A program made the translations under genes and the position numbers. A DNA stretch of 64,000 nucleotides from DAIOEK01 sp963828285 (lineage in GTDB: Bacteria > Chloroflexota > Anaerolineae > Anaerolineales > Anaerolineaceae): positions 62,001-126,000 of the forward strand of contig CAWHEB010000005.1 in assembly GCA_963828285.1 (NCBI GenBank). The letters are read 5' to 3'. Shown here piece after piece: positions 20,201-28,100 of this stretch. Numbering within the stretch: position 1 is the stretch's first letter; each line of letters opens with the position of its first letter. The notes under the pieces are model-generated. The model was not told where the DNA came from, searched no databases, and was given only the letters and a program-made list of their open reading frames with translations.

Positions 20201-20595
20201 GCCAGTTTGACGAACCAGTAGGTATCACAGTAGACCGTAATGACAAAGTCTATGTCGCGGATACCTGGAACCAACGTATCCAGGTGTTTACTGAAAACCT
20301 GGATGGAACGGGATTTACCTACGAACGGGAGTGGGAAGTGTCCGCGTGGTCAGGTCAAAGTCTCGATAACAAACCCTTCCTGGCGATCTCTCCCGATGGC
20401 AGTGTCTTCATAACCGATCCGGAAGGATACCGGGTAATTGAATTTGACAAATCCGGACAATTCATGAAAACCTGGGGAGAGTACAGCTCTGATACAGATG
20501 GATTTGCATTAGCTTCAGGAATCAGTGCGGATGGCTTGGGAGTGTGGGTGAGCGATAGTGTAAACAATCGGATCATGCACTTTACGTTGCCATAG
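17203..20595 (+). CDS. Glycosyltransferase family 39-like multi-spanning membrane protein with C-terminal NHL beta-propeller
   Basis: A 1130-residue fusion. The N-terminal ~700 residues are a polytopic membrane protein of the GT-C/PMT-2 type (the family annotated TIGR03663, Agl23-like). It has an Asp-Glu motif in the first outer loop (MSHDEVNHVRPSWELF), then THGPMQFHLVALSY, about twelve hydrophobic helices and GEKMPWLTVHITWP. From about residue 830 there are five or six NHL repeats, for example GQFMAPRGVASDLHGGFYVA, GTFNEPWGVAVGPDGSVYVA and GQFDEPVGITVDRNDKVYVA. GT-C proteins use polyprenyl-phosphate sugars to glycosylate surface proteins or polymers; the propeller would lie outside the membrane and may bind the acceptor. 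Substrate unknown. It has its own promoter and terminator. Confidence 0.85.
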   Translation: MTINSNEQKPNWFNRPISEWVKTIDIEKIFFALVIILAIFSRFYILGARVMSHDEVNHVRPSWELFEGQGYRHDPVTHGPMQFHLVALSYTLFGDTDFTSRLPSALFSIATVMVVWKFRRYLGKTGALIAAFLMTISPYMLFYGRYTRNESFVGLFGVLTIYLILRYLEKPEAKYILGLAAIFSLQFATKETSYIYTAQALLFLFFLFLKQLFSSVWKEDRYRVTVLVGLLAAIIFFAGAAWMSTKISEQTAAITAATETLSADALTPISSAPEVPSSFKVALGFLALFGLFGVAVAGYSVIKGKGLDEVRKLRSFDLLMLVGTLILPQLVAFPVKLIGWDPLDYSETGMIRTGIVLGVIFLVSVGLGLWWNRQVWWKAAGIFYAIYVFLYTTIFTNGQGFFTGIIGSLGYWLSQQTVNRGSQPFYYYAGIQIPLYEYLPAIGAIIAFVFALVVLSRRAKALEDPFLLKEDSPESTSTPEISEQLPVWLLLYWSFTALLAYTVAGEKMPWLTVHITWPMILVAGWAFARIIRKVEWKEVFTSKGTALWLVSILGIIALGKMIAALNKTPLPFTGNSIEELSATSAFLFALAVLVISAIVIVYLLGKLPNFPVGKVISVTILALLAVLTARAAYMASFINYDTAKEYLVYAHAARGPKDVLKQVEEISQRMTGGKTLRVGYDNSSLYPYWWYLRDYTNLDYFAETPSKTIREDAIVIVGNPNYTKVDPILSKGFYSFEYERLWWPNQDYFNLDWKRFTNAFLDPKIRAGIFQIWLNRDYKSYAEATGSTALTPETWEPAERLKMYIQKDIAAQMWNYGTAPQPVESEIDPYEQARISLTPDVSVGEQGSGDGQFMAPRGVASDLHGGFYVADSQNHRIQHFDASGQFLNAWGKFADSSKGDAPGGTFNEPWGVAVGPDGSVYVADTWNHRIQKFNANGEFITMWGYFGQAEKLDGFWGPRGVAVDSKGRVFVTDTGNKRVVVFGSDGEGIVSFGGLGLEPGQFDEPVGITVDRNDKVYVADTWNQRIQVFTENLDGTGFTYEREWEVSAWSGQSLDNKPFLAISPDGSVFITDPEGYRVIEFDKSGQFMKTWGEYSSDTDGFALASGISADGLGVWVSDSVNNRIMHFTLP

Positions 20596-20616
20596 AAACT
20601 GAGTAGTGGTCATTCA

Positions 20617-20652
20617 AAAACCTCATTCAGATATTTGAATGAGGTTTTTTTG
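20617..20652 (+). terminator. Rho-independent terminator after the GT39/NHL gene
   Basis: A perfect stem AAAACCTCATTCA/TGAATGAGGTTTT with a 6-base loop, followed by a run of T. Confidence 0.85.
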
Positions 20653-20743
20653 TACAGAATTGAGAACAGCTAATAAATATTCGCGTAGATAATACCTAGC
20701 CCATTGAAATTCTTGCGGTTTTCAGCTTATTTTATGCTCGTTC

Positions 20744-20772
20744 TTTACAAACTAGGCAGGTTACCGTAAAAT
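20744..20772 (+). promoter_or_regulatory. Sigma-70-type promoter for the EF-G-like gene
   Basis: TTTACA and TAAAAT with a 17-base spacer, 43 bases before ATG 20816. An AGGAAGG ribosome site follows at about 20800. Confidence 0.55.
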
Positions 20773-20815
20773 ATACTTTCGTGCGTTATATAGATACCCA
20801 GGAAGGTTCTCATAA

Positions 20816-22888
20816 ATGAAAGAGTATACAACCGAAAATATCCGTAACATTGCGCTCGCATCCCACTCAAGTTCTGGCAAGACCATTATGGCCGAATCAT
20901 TCCTTCACTTCTCCGGCGCGACCACGCGTATGGGGAAGATCGAGGATGGTACGACTGTTTCAGATTTTGAAGATGAGGAAAAACGGAGAGGGATATCCCT
21001 TTCCACATCGATTATTCCAGTTGAATACAACGGAATTAAGATAAATCTACTTGATACCCCCGGATACACAGATTTTGTGGGAGAGGTCATTTCCGCATTA
21101 CGTGTTGCTGATGGGGTTGTCATCCTGGTTGATTCAGTTGCAGGATTGGAAGTTGGAACAGAAGTAGCTCTTCGATATTCAGATCAATTCAAGCTTCCAA
21201 AATTCCTGGTAATTAACAAGATGGAAAGGGAAAACGCGAATTTTAAAACCGCGCTTGCCTCTGTCCAGAAACATTCTGAAACTCGTTTAGTCCCAGTTCA
21301 ATTACCCTGGGGTGAAAAAGCTGCTTTCCAAGGCGTCATTGACCTATTGACCATGAAAGCATATAAGGGCGATGGAAAAGCTGGAGCAGAAATCCCGGCA
21401 GAATTAAAAGCTGCAGCCGAAGAAGCCAGGCAATCGTTGGTTGAAGCGGCTGCTGAAGGCGAAGATGCTTTACTCGAAAAGTATCTTGAATCAGGCACCT
21501 TATCTGATGAAGAAGTAACCCGCGGTCTAAAGAGTGTCATTCGGAATGGTTCATATATTCCGGTATTCTGCTCATCCGGTCATAGTTCAATAGGTATTGC
21601 CCGATTACTGGATGCCATTGTCGAATTCATGCCTTCGCCTTCTCAAATCCCCGCTGTAACTGCAGTTAGCAAAGACGGAGAGTTCGAACTAAAACCGAGT
21701 GATAGCGGTCCTCTTGCAGCATATGTTTGGAAGACAACTGCAGATCCATTTGTGGGAAAATTAACCTACTTCCGGGTTTACTCCGGGATGATCACCCCAA
21801 ACTCTAGAGTATGGAATCAAACCAAAAGTGTTGAAGAGCGTCTTGGGTCCATTCAGGTCCTGAGAGGAAAAGAAGTACTACCTGTCAAAGTGATCCATAC
21901 TGGTGATATTGGCTCTGTCGCAAAACTAACTGACACATCCACAACTACCACCCTCAGCGATAAGGCACACTGGATCAACTTACCTGTTCCTACCTATCCC
22001 AAGGCGCTATATCAGGTTGCCATCCACCCTAAAACACAGGGTGACAGCACCAAGATTAGCCCAACCTTGACCCGTCTCGCTGAAGAAGATATGACTTTGA
22101 CATGGCACATGGAACCATCCACTGCACAGACGATCTTACAGGGTATGGGTGATCAACATATTGATGTAGCCATTCGCCGCGCTGAAGCGAAATTCCAGGT
22201 TGGACTGACTGTTGAGGCTCCACGGGTGCCATATACTGAGACGATTACCAAGAAATCTCAGGCGATGTACCGCCACAAGAAACAGACTGGTGGTTCAGGC
22301 CAATTTGGAGAAGTTTCCCTGCGGGTAGAACCATTACACGATGGAGAATTCCAGATCGTTAATGATATATTCGGTGGTGCCATCTCATCCAGCTACATTC
22401 CTGCTATTGAAAAAGGAATTAGAGCTGTGATGAAAGAAGGAATTCTGGCCGGATATCCTGTTCAGAGTGTAAAAGTAAGTGTCTTCGACGGGAAAGAACA
22501 TCCGGTTGATTCCAAGCCAATCGCATTCGAAATTGCTGGACGTGAAGCATTCAAACTGGCTTTTATGGATGCCGGCCCGATGTTAAATGAGCCGATCATG
22601 CAGGTCAAGATCACCGTACCCGAAGAACACATGGGAGATATTCTGGGCGATTTGAATACCCGCCGTGCCCGCGTACAGGGAATGGCCACGGAAAAGGGAC
22701 ATTCAGTTGTCACTGCAACTGTGCCACTTGTGGAAATGCTGCGATATACCACTCAACTCAGATCCATGACCGGTGGACGTGGTTATTTTGAAATGGAACA
22801 TGACCATTATGATGTTGTTCCAGCTCACCTGACACAAGAAATCGTAAATGCAAGATTGAAAGATCTGGCGAGTAAGAAAGAAAGCTAA
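20816..22888 (+). CDS. Elongation factor G-like translational GTPase (EF-G2-type paralogue)
   Basis: 690 residues with all five EF-G domains. The P-loop is SHSSSGKT (about 16-23) instead of the canonical AHIDAGKT; G3 is DTPGYTDF; G4 is NKME (about 135-138) where canonical factors have NKxD. Domain IV is present, with GGSGQFGEVSLRVEPL, and domain V ends with SMTGGRGYFEMEHDHYDVVP. These features match the EF-G-like (FusA2-type) subfamily rather than the housekeeping translocase normally found beside rpsL/rpsG. The Asp-to-Glu change in G4 could alter guanine specificity or affinity. Possible roles are ribosome recycling, stress translation or a non-translocating function. It is monocistronic, with its own promoter and terminator. 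Confidence 0.88.
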   Translation: MKEYTTENIRNIALASHSSSGKTIMAESFLHFSGATTRMGKIEDGTTVSDFEDEEKRRGISLSTSIIPVEYNGIKINLLDTPGYTDFVGEVISALRVADGVVILVDSVAGLEVGTEVALRYSDQFKLPKFLVINKMERENANFKTALASVQKHSETRLVPVQLPWGEKAAFQGVIDLLTMKAYKGDGKAGAEIPAELKAAAEEARQSLVEAAAEGEDALLEKYLESGTLSDEEVTRGLKSVIRNGSYIPVFCSSGHSSIGIARLLDAIVEFMPSPSQIPAVTAVSKDGEFELKPSDSGPLAAYVWKTTADPFVGKLTYFRVYSGMITPNSRVWNQTKSVEERLGSIQVLRGKEVLPVKVIHTGDIGSVAKLTDTSTTTTLSDKAHWINLPVPTYPKALYQVAIHPKTQGDSTKISPTLTRLAEEDMTLTWHMEPSTAQTILQGMGDQHIDVAIRRAEAKFQVGLTVEAPRVPYTETITKKSQAMYRHKKQTGGSGQFGEVSLRVEPLHDGEFQIVNDIFGGAISSSYIPAIEKGIRAVMKEGILAGYPVQSVKVSVFDGKEHPVDSKPIAFEIAGREAFKLAFMDAGPMLNEPIMQVKITVPEEHMGDILGDLNTRRARVQGMATEKGHSVVTATVPLVEMLRYTTQLRSMTGGRGYFEMEHDHYDVVPAHLTQEIVNARLKDLASKKES

Positions 22889-22907
22889 TCCTCCCAAGCA
22901 TGCTATC

Positions 22908-22941
22908 AAAAACCACCGAGTAGTTTTCGGTGGTTTTTTTT
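22908..22941. terminator. Bidirectional rho-independent terminator between convergent genes
   Basis: A stem AAACCACCGA/TCGGTGGTTT with a 7-8 base loop, flanked by A and T runs on either side. It can serve both the EF-G-like gene (plus) and the acetyltransferase gene (minus). Confidence 0.8.
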
Positions 22942-23482
22942 ATAAGAGAATCAGTTGTTTTTCCATACGCCAGGCTGGTTCTTCCATATGTACCCATTCA
23001 CCTTCATCTGTTTGATAAGACCAGACTCCAGGGTCAGGACCAATCACATGATATCCATTTCTCTCATACATCTGTAATGCCTGTGGATTATCCTTAGCAA
23101 CATTGAGAGATATCGTTCGGAATCCCCGCCTGAGCAAATTGGTTTCTACATGGGTAAGGAAAGATGTGCCCAATCCTCGCGATCGGTACTCTTTTCGTAT
23201 CCGGAATGAAAAGATATATGCCCGATGTTTTCCATCGGCTAGAGTGGTATTCCGACTCAACAACTGGACGAAAAGCTGGCCGATCATCATATCTGGTTCA
23301 TATCGCATCACCCACATCAAGGTCGAACCTGTCAGGGTGCGTTGAAAAGTATCCCTGTACATGCGGCGAAAATGGCGATACTCCCCATCCCATTCCATTG
23401 CTTCAAGATCTTTTAATTCCGCATATCGGATGGTGATCAGTTGTGGATTAAGGATCGTATGGCTTGAGCTTTTCTCGTCCAT
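22940..23482 (-). CDS. GNAT family N-acetyltransferase
   Basis: A 180-residue acetyl-CoA-dependent acetyltransferase. The acetyl-CoA loop is RSRGLGTSFLTHVETNLLRRG (about 115-135), preceded by the strand YIFSFRIRKEYR and followed by ISLNVAKDNPQALQMYERNGYHV, the usual motif B. The substrate is unknown. It starts five bases after the stop of the large DHH/CBS/nucleotidyltransferase gene and is probably its operon partner. Confidence 0.88.
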   Translation of the reverse strand: MDEKSSSHTILNPQLITIRYAELKDLEAMEWDGEYRHFRRMYRDTFQRTLTGSTLMWVMRYEPDMMIGQLFVQLLSRNTTLADGKHRAYIFSFRIRKEYRSRGLGTSFLTHVETNLLRRGFRTISLNVAKDNPQALQMYERNGYHVIGPDPGVWSYQTDEGEWVHMEEPAWRMEKQLILL

Positions 23483-23487
23483 AAAAT

Positions 23488-26142
23488 TTAATGATTCAAT
23501 TTAGTCTTGTTCTTTAGGTAATCGTATTCTTGCAATCCTGAAGTAATCTCCTGATCAATAATGGCGTTTCGAAGGTCAGTCAGCAAACTCCTAAAATCAG
23601 GTCCTGGTGGGTATCCAAGGCGGATCATTTCGTCCCCATCTATGGAGGCTTTGATGCGTTTCCACGTACTCTGATAATCATCCAACAGGGATTCAACCTC
23701 TGGTTGCAGATTCATAAAACGGATCACAGCCAGTGAGAGGATACTATATGGATCCAACGCTGTGACGATTTTCGATGGTTTTTGTCCAATCAGTTTTTCA
23801 ACTTCTGTGTTGAGATCATGAGTTTGTTCGATCACTTTGATCATCTGTCCGGGTAATCTCAACCTGGAACCCAGTTGGGTAATATGGGGTTTGGAAAGGT
23901 CACATAACCAACAGGCATAAGCCATGATCCTTTTTGCCGGGATCGACCAAACCTTTTCGGGAATGTCCCAGAATTTAGGCAGTGAGGTATTGAGCAGATG
24001 GGATAAGGCATCCGACTTTTGAACATCCCAGGTCAATGCTGGATGAATATTGACCAGCAGATTCAATTCCTGCAATCTGTTCAAAATACCTGCCGGATCT
24101 TCCTCAGCAAAGATTAAATCCAGTTCATGACGTAATCTTTCCCCGGTGATCGCTTTCAATTGGTCGGCTGCTTCAGACATCAATTCCAGAGTACGCTTGT
24201 CGATATTGAATGAAAACCGATGCTCAAATCTTACAGCACGTAGAATACGGGTTGGATCATCGATAAACGATAACGAGTGCAACACACGAATGACCTTGTG
24301 TTGTATATCCGCGTAGCCGCCCCAGGAATCGATCAATTCACCAAAATGGCGTGGATCCAAACGAATTGCGAGGGTATTGATCGTAAAATCCCGCCGATGG
24401 AGATCGAGCTTGATACCTGATCTTTCCACGACAGGCAAAGCTGTTGGCCGTTCATAAAACTCTGTTCGGGCAGAGATAAAATCCAATGACATCGGTAAGG
24501 CTGAATCAGTTGATTCCAATTCCGGAATATCCTTACAAATCTCGTCCTTTACCTGATTGGAAATATACCATTTCGCCGTTCCAAATCTGGAATGGGTAAC
24601 TAATCTGCCGCCGTAGCGTTCAGTAACGAGTTTTGCCAGAGAGATCGCATCCCCTTCGATCACCAGATCGTAATCAGACACAGGACGTTTCAATATTAAG
24701 TCACGAACAAATCCACCTACCACGTAGGTCATTGAGTTATTCTTTAATGCCATTTCCGCAATGATCTGTAACAGTTTAATCTGAGCAACGGGTAATGCAG
24801 CTTTTAGTTGTTGTGCCAGGGAACGTTGATGATGCGGAGCAGATGATTTGCTGATCGACTTGAGGATATCTGTGCGGGTGATGATGCCGATGATCTCTGA
24901 GTTCTGCTCATCCACGACCGGAATTTGTCCCCAACCGGTTTCCATCATCAATTTTTGGACATTCTCAAGCGATTCACTGATGTGGACGGTAACTGAACCG
25001 GATTCCATCAGGCTGGACGCTTTCAGGTTCAACTTATGAGTAATGGCACGGTCCACTGCCCGCCGGGTCAGCAGCCCGACTACTTTATGATCCCGGACAA
25101 CTGGAAAACCTTCATATCCATACCGCTGCATCAGTAGGGATGCTTCTTGGGCGGTAATTTCGGGTGAAATTAATCTTGGTCTCCGCGACATCATCTGAGC
25201 CACGGTAAGCGAAGGTTTAATGAATTTTGGGAGGATTTCTTCCAATTCAGCAAGAATGGATGGAAGGCGGATCGTGCTTTGTTCCGTCTCATCATAGTTA
25301 CGGTGGATCAGAGCTGCTGAAGCTCTTTCGTGCCCTCCACCACCAAAGTGCGAGGCTAATGCAGCCACATTAACCTGATCAGTTGTGGATCGTAACACCA
25401 TGCGATAACCTTCATCAGTTGCTACAAGGATGATCAATCCGTGAGGTTCAAGTAGGTCACGCAATTTATGGGCAATGCTGGAAATCTCTTCGTTCAACCC
25501 AATTGCTTCGGCAGATGAAATAACGATCCTTTGACCATTGATATTCAAAGTCTTTGCTGCGGAGATTAATTTTTCATACAACAAACGCTGGTCTGGTGAT
25601 AATGGAGGATTTAAATATGTAGTTACAATCTTCAGATTTGCGCCTGATTCCATGAGATAAGCTGCTGCCCGGATATCCCTGGCAGTCGTGGATGCATAGG
25701 TCAACGCTCCGGTATCTTCGTAGATTCCAAGAAGCAGTAAAGTTGCGTGAATTGGCGATACTGAAATATCTGCTTTCTGTAAGGATTCGACCAAAATGGT
25801 TGTGACTGCACCTGTCTGTTGGATATTAAGCTGCCATAATGGATCAATGCCGGTTTTTGCCTGGTGATGGTCAATGACATGTACTTTTGTGTGCGAAGTG
25901 ATACCTTTTATAGTTACCAAAGATTGGGTATCCACCAGGGTGATCAGTTCTATAGACTCTGCAGGGAGGTCACGGAGTTCTGTGAATGGAAGTTCTTCTC
26001 GAAAAAGGGTTAAGTAATTGCGTACATTCCGATTTGTGCGGTTCGGTAGAATTGGAATATCACCATCTTGAAGCAGGCTGACTCCCAATAATCCAGCCAA
26101 AGCATCAAAATCAGCTTGTTCGTGGGTGAGGATGATGCGCAT
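23488..26142 (-). CDS. DHH phosphoesterase / CBS pair / tRNA nucleotidyltransferase (poly(A) polymerase family) fusion
   Basis: 884 residues, starting at MRIILTHEQADFDALAG (ATG 26142) because the DHH domain begins there. The order is: DHH phosphoesterase (HEQADFDALAG, VDTQ, DHHQAK near 92) with DHHA1 (FGGGGHERASAALI); two CBS domains (about 310-430, with MSRRPRLISPEITAQEAS and QIPVVDEQNSEIIGIITRTD); then a class II nucleotidyltransferase head with GGFVRDLIL and DYDLVIEGDA, the HD-less neck (DPTRILRAVRFEHRF) and tail. Enzymes with this layout act in tRNA 3'-CCA synthesis, some adding only A or CC; the DHH part may degrade short oligonucleotides or cyclic dinucleotides. Which of these applies here is undetermined. 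Confidence 0.9.
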   Translation of the reverse strand: MRIILTHEQADFDALAGLLGVSLLQDGDIPILPNRTNRNVRNYLTLFREELPFTELRDLPAESIELITLVDTQSLVTIKGITSHTKVHVIDHHQAKTGIDPLWQLNIQQTGAVTTILVESLQKADISVSPIHATLLLLGIYEDTGALTYASTTARDIRAAAYLMESGANLKIVTTYLNPPLSPDQRLLYEKLISAAKTLNINGQRIVISSAEAIGLNEEISSIAHKLRDLLEPHGLIILVATDEGYRMVLRSTTDQVNVAALASHFGGGGHERASAALIHRNYDETEQSTIRLPSILAELEEILPKFIKPSLTVAQMMSRRPRLISPEITAQEASLLMQRYGYEGFPVVRDHKVVGLLTRRAVDRAITHKLNLKASSLMESGSVTVHISESLENVQKLMMETGWGQIPVVDEQNSEIIGIITRTDILKSISKSSAPHHQRSLAQQLKAALPVAQIKLLQIIAEMALKNNSMTYVVGGFVRDLILKRPVSDYDLVIEGDAISLAKLVTERYGGRLVTHSRFGTAKWYISNQVKDEICKDIPELESTDSALPMSLDFISARTEFYERPTALPVVERSGIKLDLHRRDFTINTLAIRLDPRHFGELIDSWGGYADIQHKVIRVLHSLSFIDDPTRILRAVRFEHRFSFNIDKRTLELMSEAADQLKAITGERLRHELDLIFAEEDPAGILNRLQELNLLVNIHPALTWDVQKSDALSHLLNTSLPKFWDIPEKVWSIPAKRIMAYACWLCDLSKPHITQLGSRLRLPGQMIKVIEQTHDLNTEVEKLIGQKPSKIVTALDPYSILSLAVIRFMNLQPEVESLLDDYQSTWKRIKASIDGDEMIRLGYPPGPDFRSLLTDLRNAIIDQEITSGLQEYDYLKNKTKLNH

Positions 26143-26230
26143 ATGGTTATTGTAACTTAAGAGGCGGTAACTCAATACATGAGTTATGCAACCTGGCTAA
26201 AGGTTGTGTAATATTAACCTGAGGATGGAG

Positions 26231-26251
26231 GGACAGTTCTTAGAATTGTCC
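26231..26251. promoter_or_regulatory. 21-bp palindrome upstream of the sulfur-carrier operon
   Basis: GGACAGTTCT and AGAATTGTCC form a near-perfect palindrome around a single central T, with one G-T position. It lies 56 bases before the first ThiS-like gene. A dimeric repressor or activator could bind here; no family is assigned. Confidence 0.35.
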
Positions 26252-26306
26252 ATAATGAAAGTGCAATAATCCTCAACGAAAAAACACGAATACTCAGAAA
26301 ACAATT

Positions 26307-26579
26307 ATGGCAATTATCAAGATCCCATCTTATTATGAACCTTTTGTTTCAGGTGCAAAATTATTTACTTCCGATGCGAAGACAGCAGGAGGTGTACTTA
26401 CCGAATTTCTGGATACTTATCCTGATATCAAACCATTGATCTACACTCACTGGGGTATCCTCTCTGCGAATGTTGTGATCTATAAAAACCAGGATGAAAT
26501 TTTTACACTTCAGGGTTTGGAAACTCCGATGAGTGAAAACGATCGATTAATACTTGTTCCCACCGCTTCAGGTGGTTAA
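26307..26579 (+). CDS. MoaD/ThiS family sulfur-carrier protein (first copy)
   Basis: A 90-residue ubiquitin-like beta-grasp protein ending in the naked diglycine SGG, which the E1-like partner would adenylate and thiocarboxylate. The FTLQGLETPMSENDRLILVPTASGG tail is typical of the MoaD/ThiS/CysO group. It is 51 bases upstream of a second carrier gene and lies in one operon with the ThiF/MoeB-type enzyme at 26906. The recipient pathway (cysteine, thiamine, molybdopterin or tRNA thiolation) cannot be decided from sequence. Confidence 0.85.
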   Translation: MAIIKIPSYYEPFVSGAKLFTSDAKTAGGVLTEFLDTYPDIKPLIYTHWGILSANVVIYKNQDEIFTLQGLETPMSENDRLILVPTASGG

Positions 26580-26630
26580 GTGCTTGGATATTAAAATATG
26601 CGGATCGGGGAAAGATGTTAAAATAATTGT

Positions 26631-26909
26631 ATGCCAACACTAAAAATCCCTCAACCACTGAGAAGCTATACCCGAGGTGAAACATATTTGACCCTGGAAG
26701 GGATTACCGTTGCAGAAATGCTGCAATCACTTGGGAAACAATATCCAGAACTCAACCATCACTTATATACAAAAAAAGGCGATCTGGCAGCATTCATCCA
26801 TATTTTCGTCAATGAAGATGACATCCGTAACCTTGATGGCATTCAAACCAGAGTCAAGACAGACGATCAAGTCGTCATTGTACCAAGTATTGCAGGTGGT
26901 TGTGAATGA
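26631..26909 (+). CDS. MoaD/ThiS family sulfur-carrier protein with GG-Cys-Glu tail (second copy)
   Basis: A 92-residue beta-grasp protein similar to its upstream neighbour (LRSYTRGETYLTLEG start, DDQVVIVPSIAGG end). Two further residues, Cys-Glu, follow the diglycine. Carriers need a free terminal GG for activation, so this copy would have to be trimmed by a protease or would be inactive as a donor. The last four bases overlap the start of the E1-like gene (ATGA), so translation is coupled, and the CE tail is encoded partly by this overlap. Confidence 0.85.
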   Translation: MPTLKIPQPLRSYTRGETYLTLEGITVAEMLQSLGKQYPELNHHLYTKKGDLAAFIHIFVNEDDIRNLDGIQTRVKTDDQVVIVPSIAGGCE

Positions 26910-28069
26910 CCCAGCTTGAACTTACTCAGGAAGAAAAAAGCCGATATGCAAGACATATTATCCTGCCCGATATTGGCATGGAAGGACAGCTCAAGTTAAA
27001 AGACGCACGAGTATTGATCGTTGGTCTAGGCGGATTAGGTTCTCCTGTGGCGATGTATCTGGCTGCAGCAGGAGTGGGAACATTGGGCCTGGTCGATCCT
27101 GATCGGGTAGACCTGAGTAACCTGCAACGACAAATCATCCATTCCACCAGTCAGCAGGGTAATCTAAAAGTAAATTCGGCGAAAACCAGATTGCTTGATC
27201 TGAATCCGAACATAACAGTGAACGCATATCCGAACACTTTTTCCTCACAAAATGCCCATCAGATCGCGGAAAGCTATGACATCATCGTTGATGGAACCGA
27301 TAATATTCCAACCCGATATCTGCTGAATGATCTTGCGGTGATCTCCAGAAAGCCTTATGTATACGGATCGATTTACAGGTTCGAAGGGCAGGTAAGTGTC
27401 TTTGCTACTGAAAATGGTCCCTGCTACCGGTGTTTATTTCCGGAACCACCTCCCCCTGGAACAATTCCTCCCTGTTCCATTGCCGGTGTAATGGGAGTAC
27501 TTCCGGGTATTATTGGCTCTTTGCAAGCAGCAGAAGTGATCAAGTTGATCACCGGTATCGGGAATCCACTGATCGGAAGGTTACTTTTGTTCGATGCTCT
27601 GGATATGAGTATGGATACCGTAAAAATTCGACGCAGAGATACCTGTAAGGTGTGCGGTACATCACCTGATGTAACTGAACTCATCGATTATGAAGCATGG
27701 TGCGGAGTGCCTGCTGTTATCGATTCCGATGAGCCCTTATCTGCCGGGGATGGATTGGATATTGATCCGGTCGATGTAAAACCTTTCATCGAAAAAAACG
27801 CGAACGTCACATTCCTGGATATTCGTGAAGAAGCTGAATACGAGATCGCGGATCTGCCCAATACGCTGAGAATTCCCATGGATATGGTAGAAAGACGATT
27901 GAACGAAATACCCCAGGACCAGCCTGTTATCGTTTTTTGCAGAAATGGGGATAGATCAATTGGTGTAGTTTATCAGCTTGAAGGACTTGGGTTCAGTAAT
28001 GTCAAAAATCTGCGAGGCGGCACGAATGCCTGGTCCAATCAGGTTGATCCGACCATTGCGAGGTATTGA
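26906..28069 (+). CDS. ThiF/MoeB-type adenylyltransferase with C-terminal rhodanese domain
   Basis: A 387-residue E1-like enzyme that adenylates the C-terminus of sulfur-carrier proteins; the rhodanese domain can supply the sulfur. The N-terminal ThiF domain has YARHIILPDIGMEGQ, the nucleotide loop VGLGGLGSPVAMYLAAAGVG, DLSNLQRQI, DGTDNIPTRYLLND, and the Zn-binding pairs CYRC and CKVC. The rhodanese domain (about 285-387) has the active-site loop VFCRNGDRS with Cys near 347 and ends GGTNAWSNQVDPTIARY. The arrangement resembles MOCS3/MoeBR proteins. It overlaps the upstream carrier gene by four bases; a PIG-L deacetylase gene follows after 31 bases. Confidence 0.93.
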   Translation: MTQLELTQEEKSRYARHIILPDIGMEGQLKLKDARVLIVGLGGLGSPVAMYLAAAGVGTLGLVDPDRVDLSNLQRQIIHSTSQQGNLKVNSAKTRLLDLNPNITVNAYPNTFSSQNAHQIAESYDIIVDGTDNIPTRYLLNDLAVISRKPYVYGSIYRFEGQVSVFATENGPCYRCLFPEPPPPGTIPPCSIAGVMGVLPGIIGSLQAAEVIKLITGIGNPLIGRLLLFDALDMSMDTVKIRRRDTCKVCGTSPDVTELIDYEAWCGVPAVIDSDEPLSAGDGLDIDPVDVKPFIEKNANVTFLDIREEAEYEIADLPNTLRIPMDMVERRLNEIPQDQPVIVFCRNGDRSIGVVYQLEGLGFSNVKNLRGGTNAWSNQVDPTIARY

Positions 28070-28100
28070 TGATCAATAAATCTACACACCCAGGGAACGA

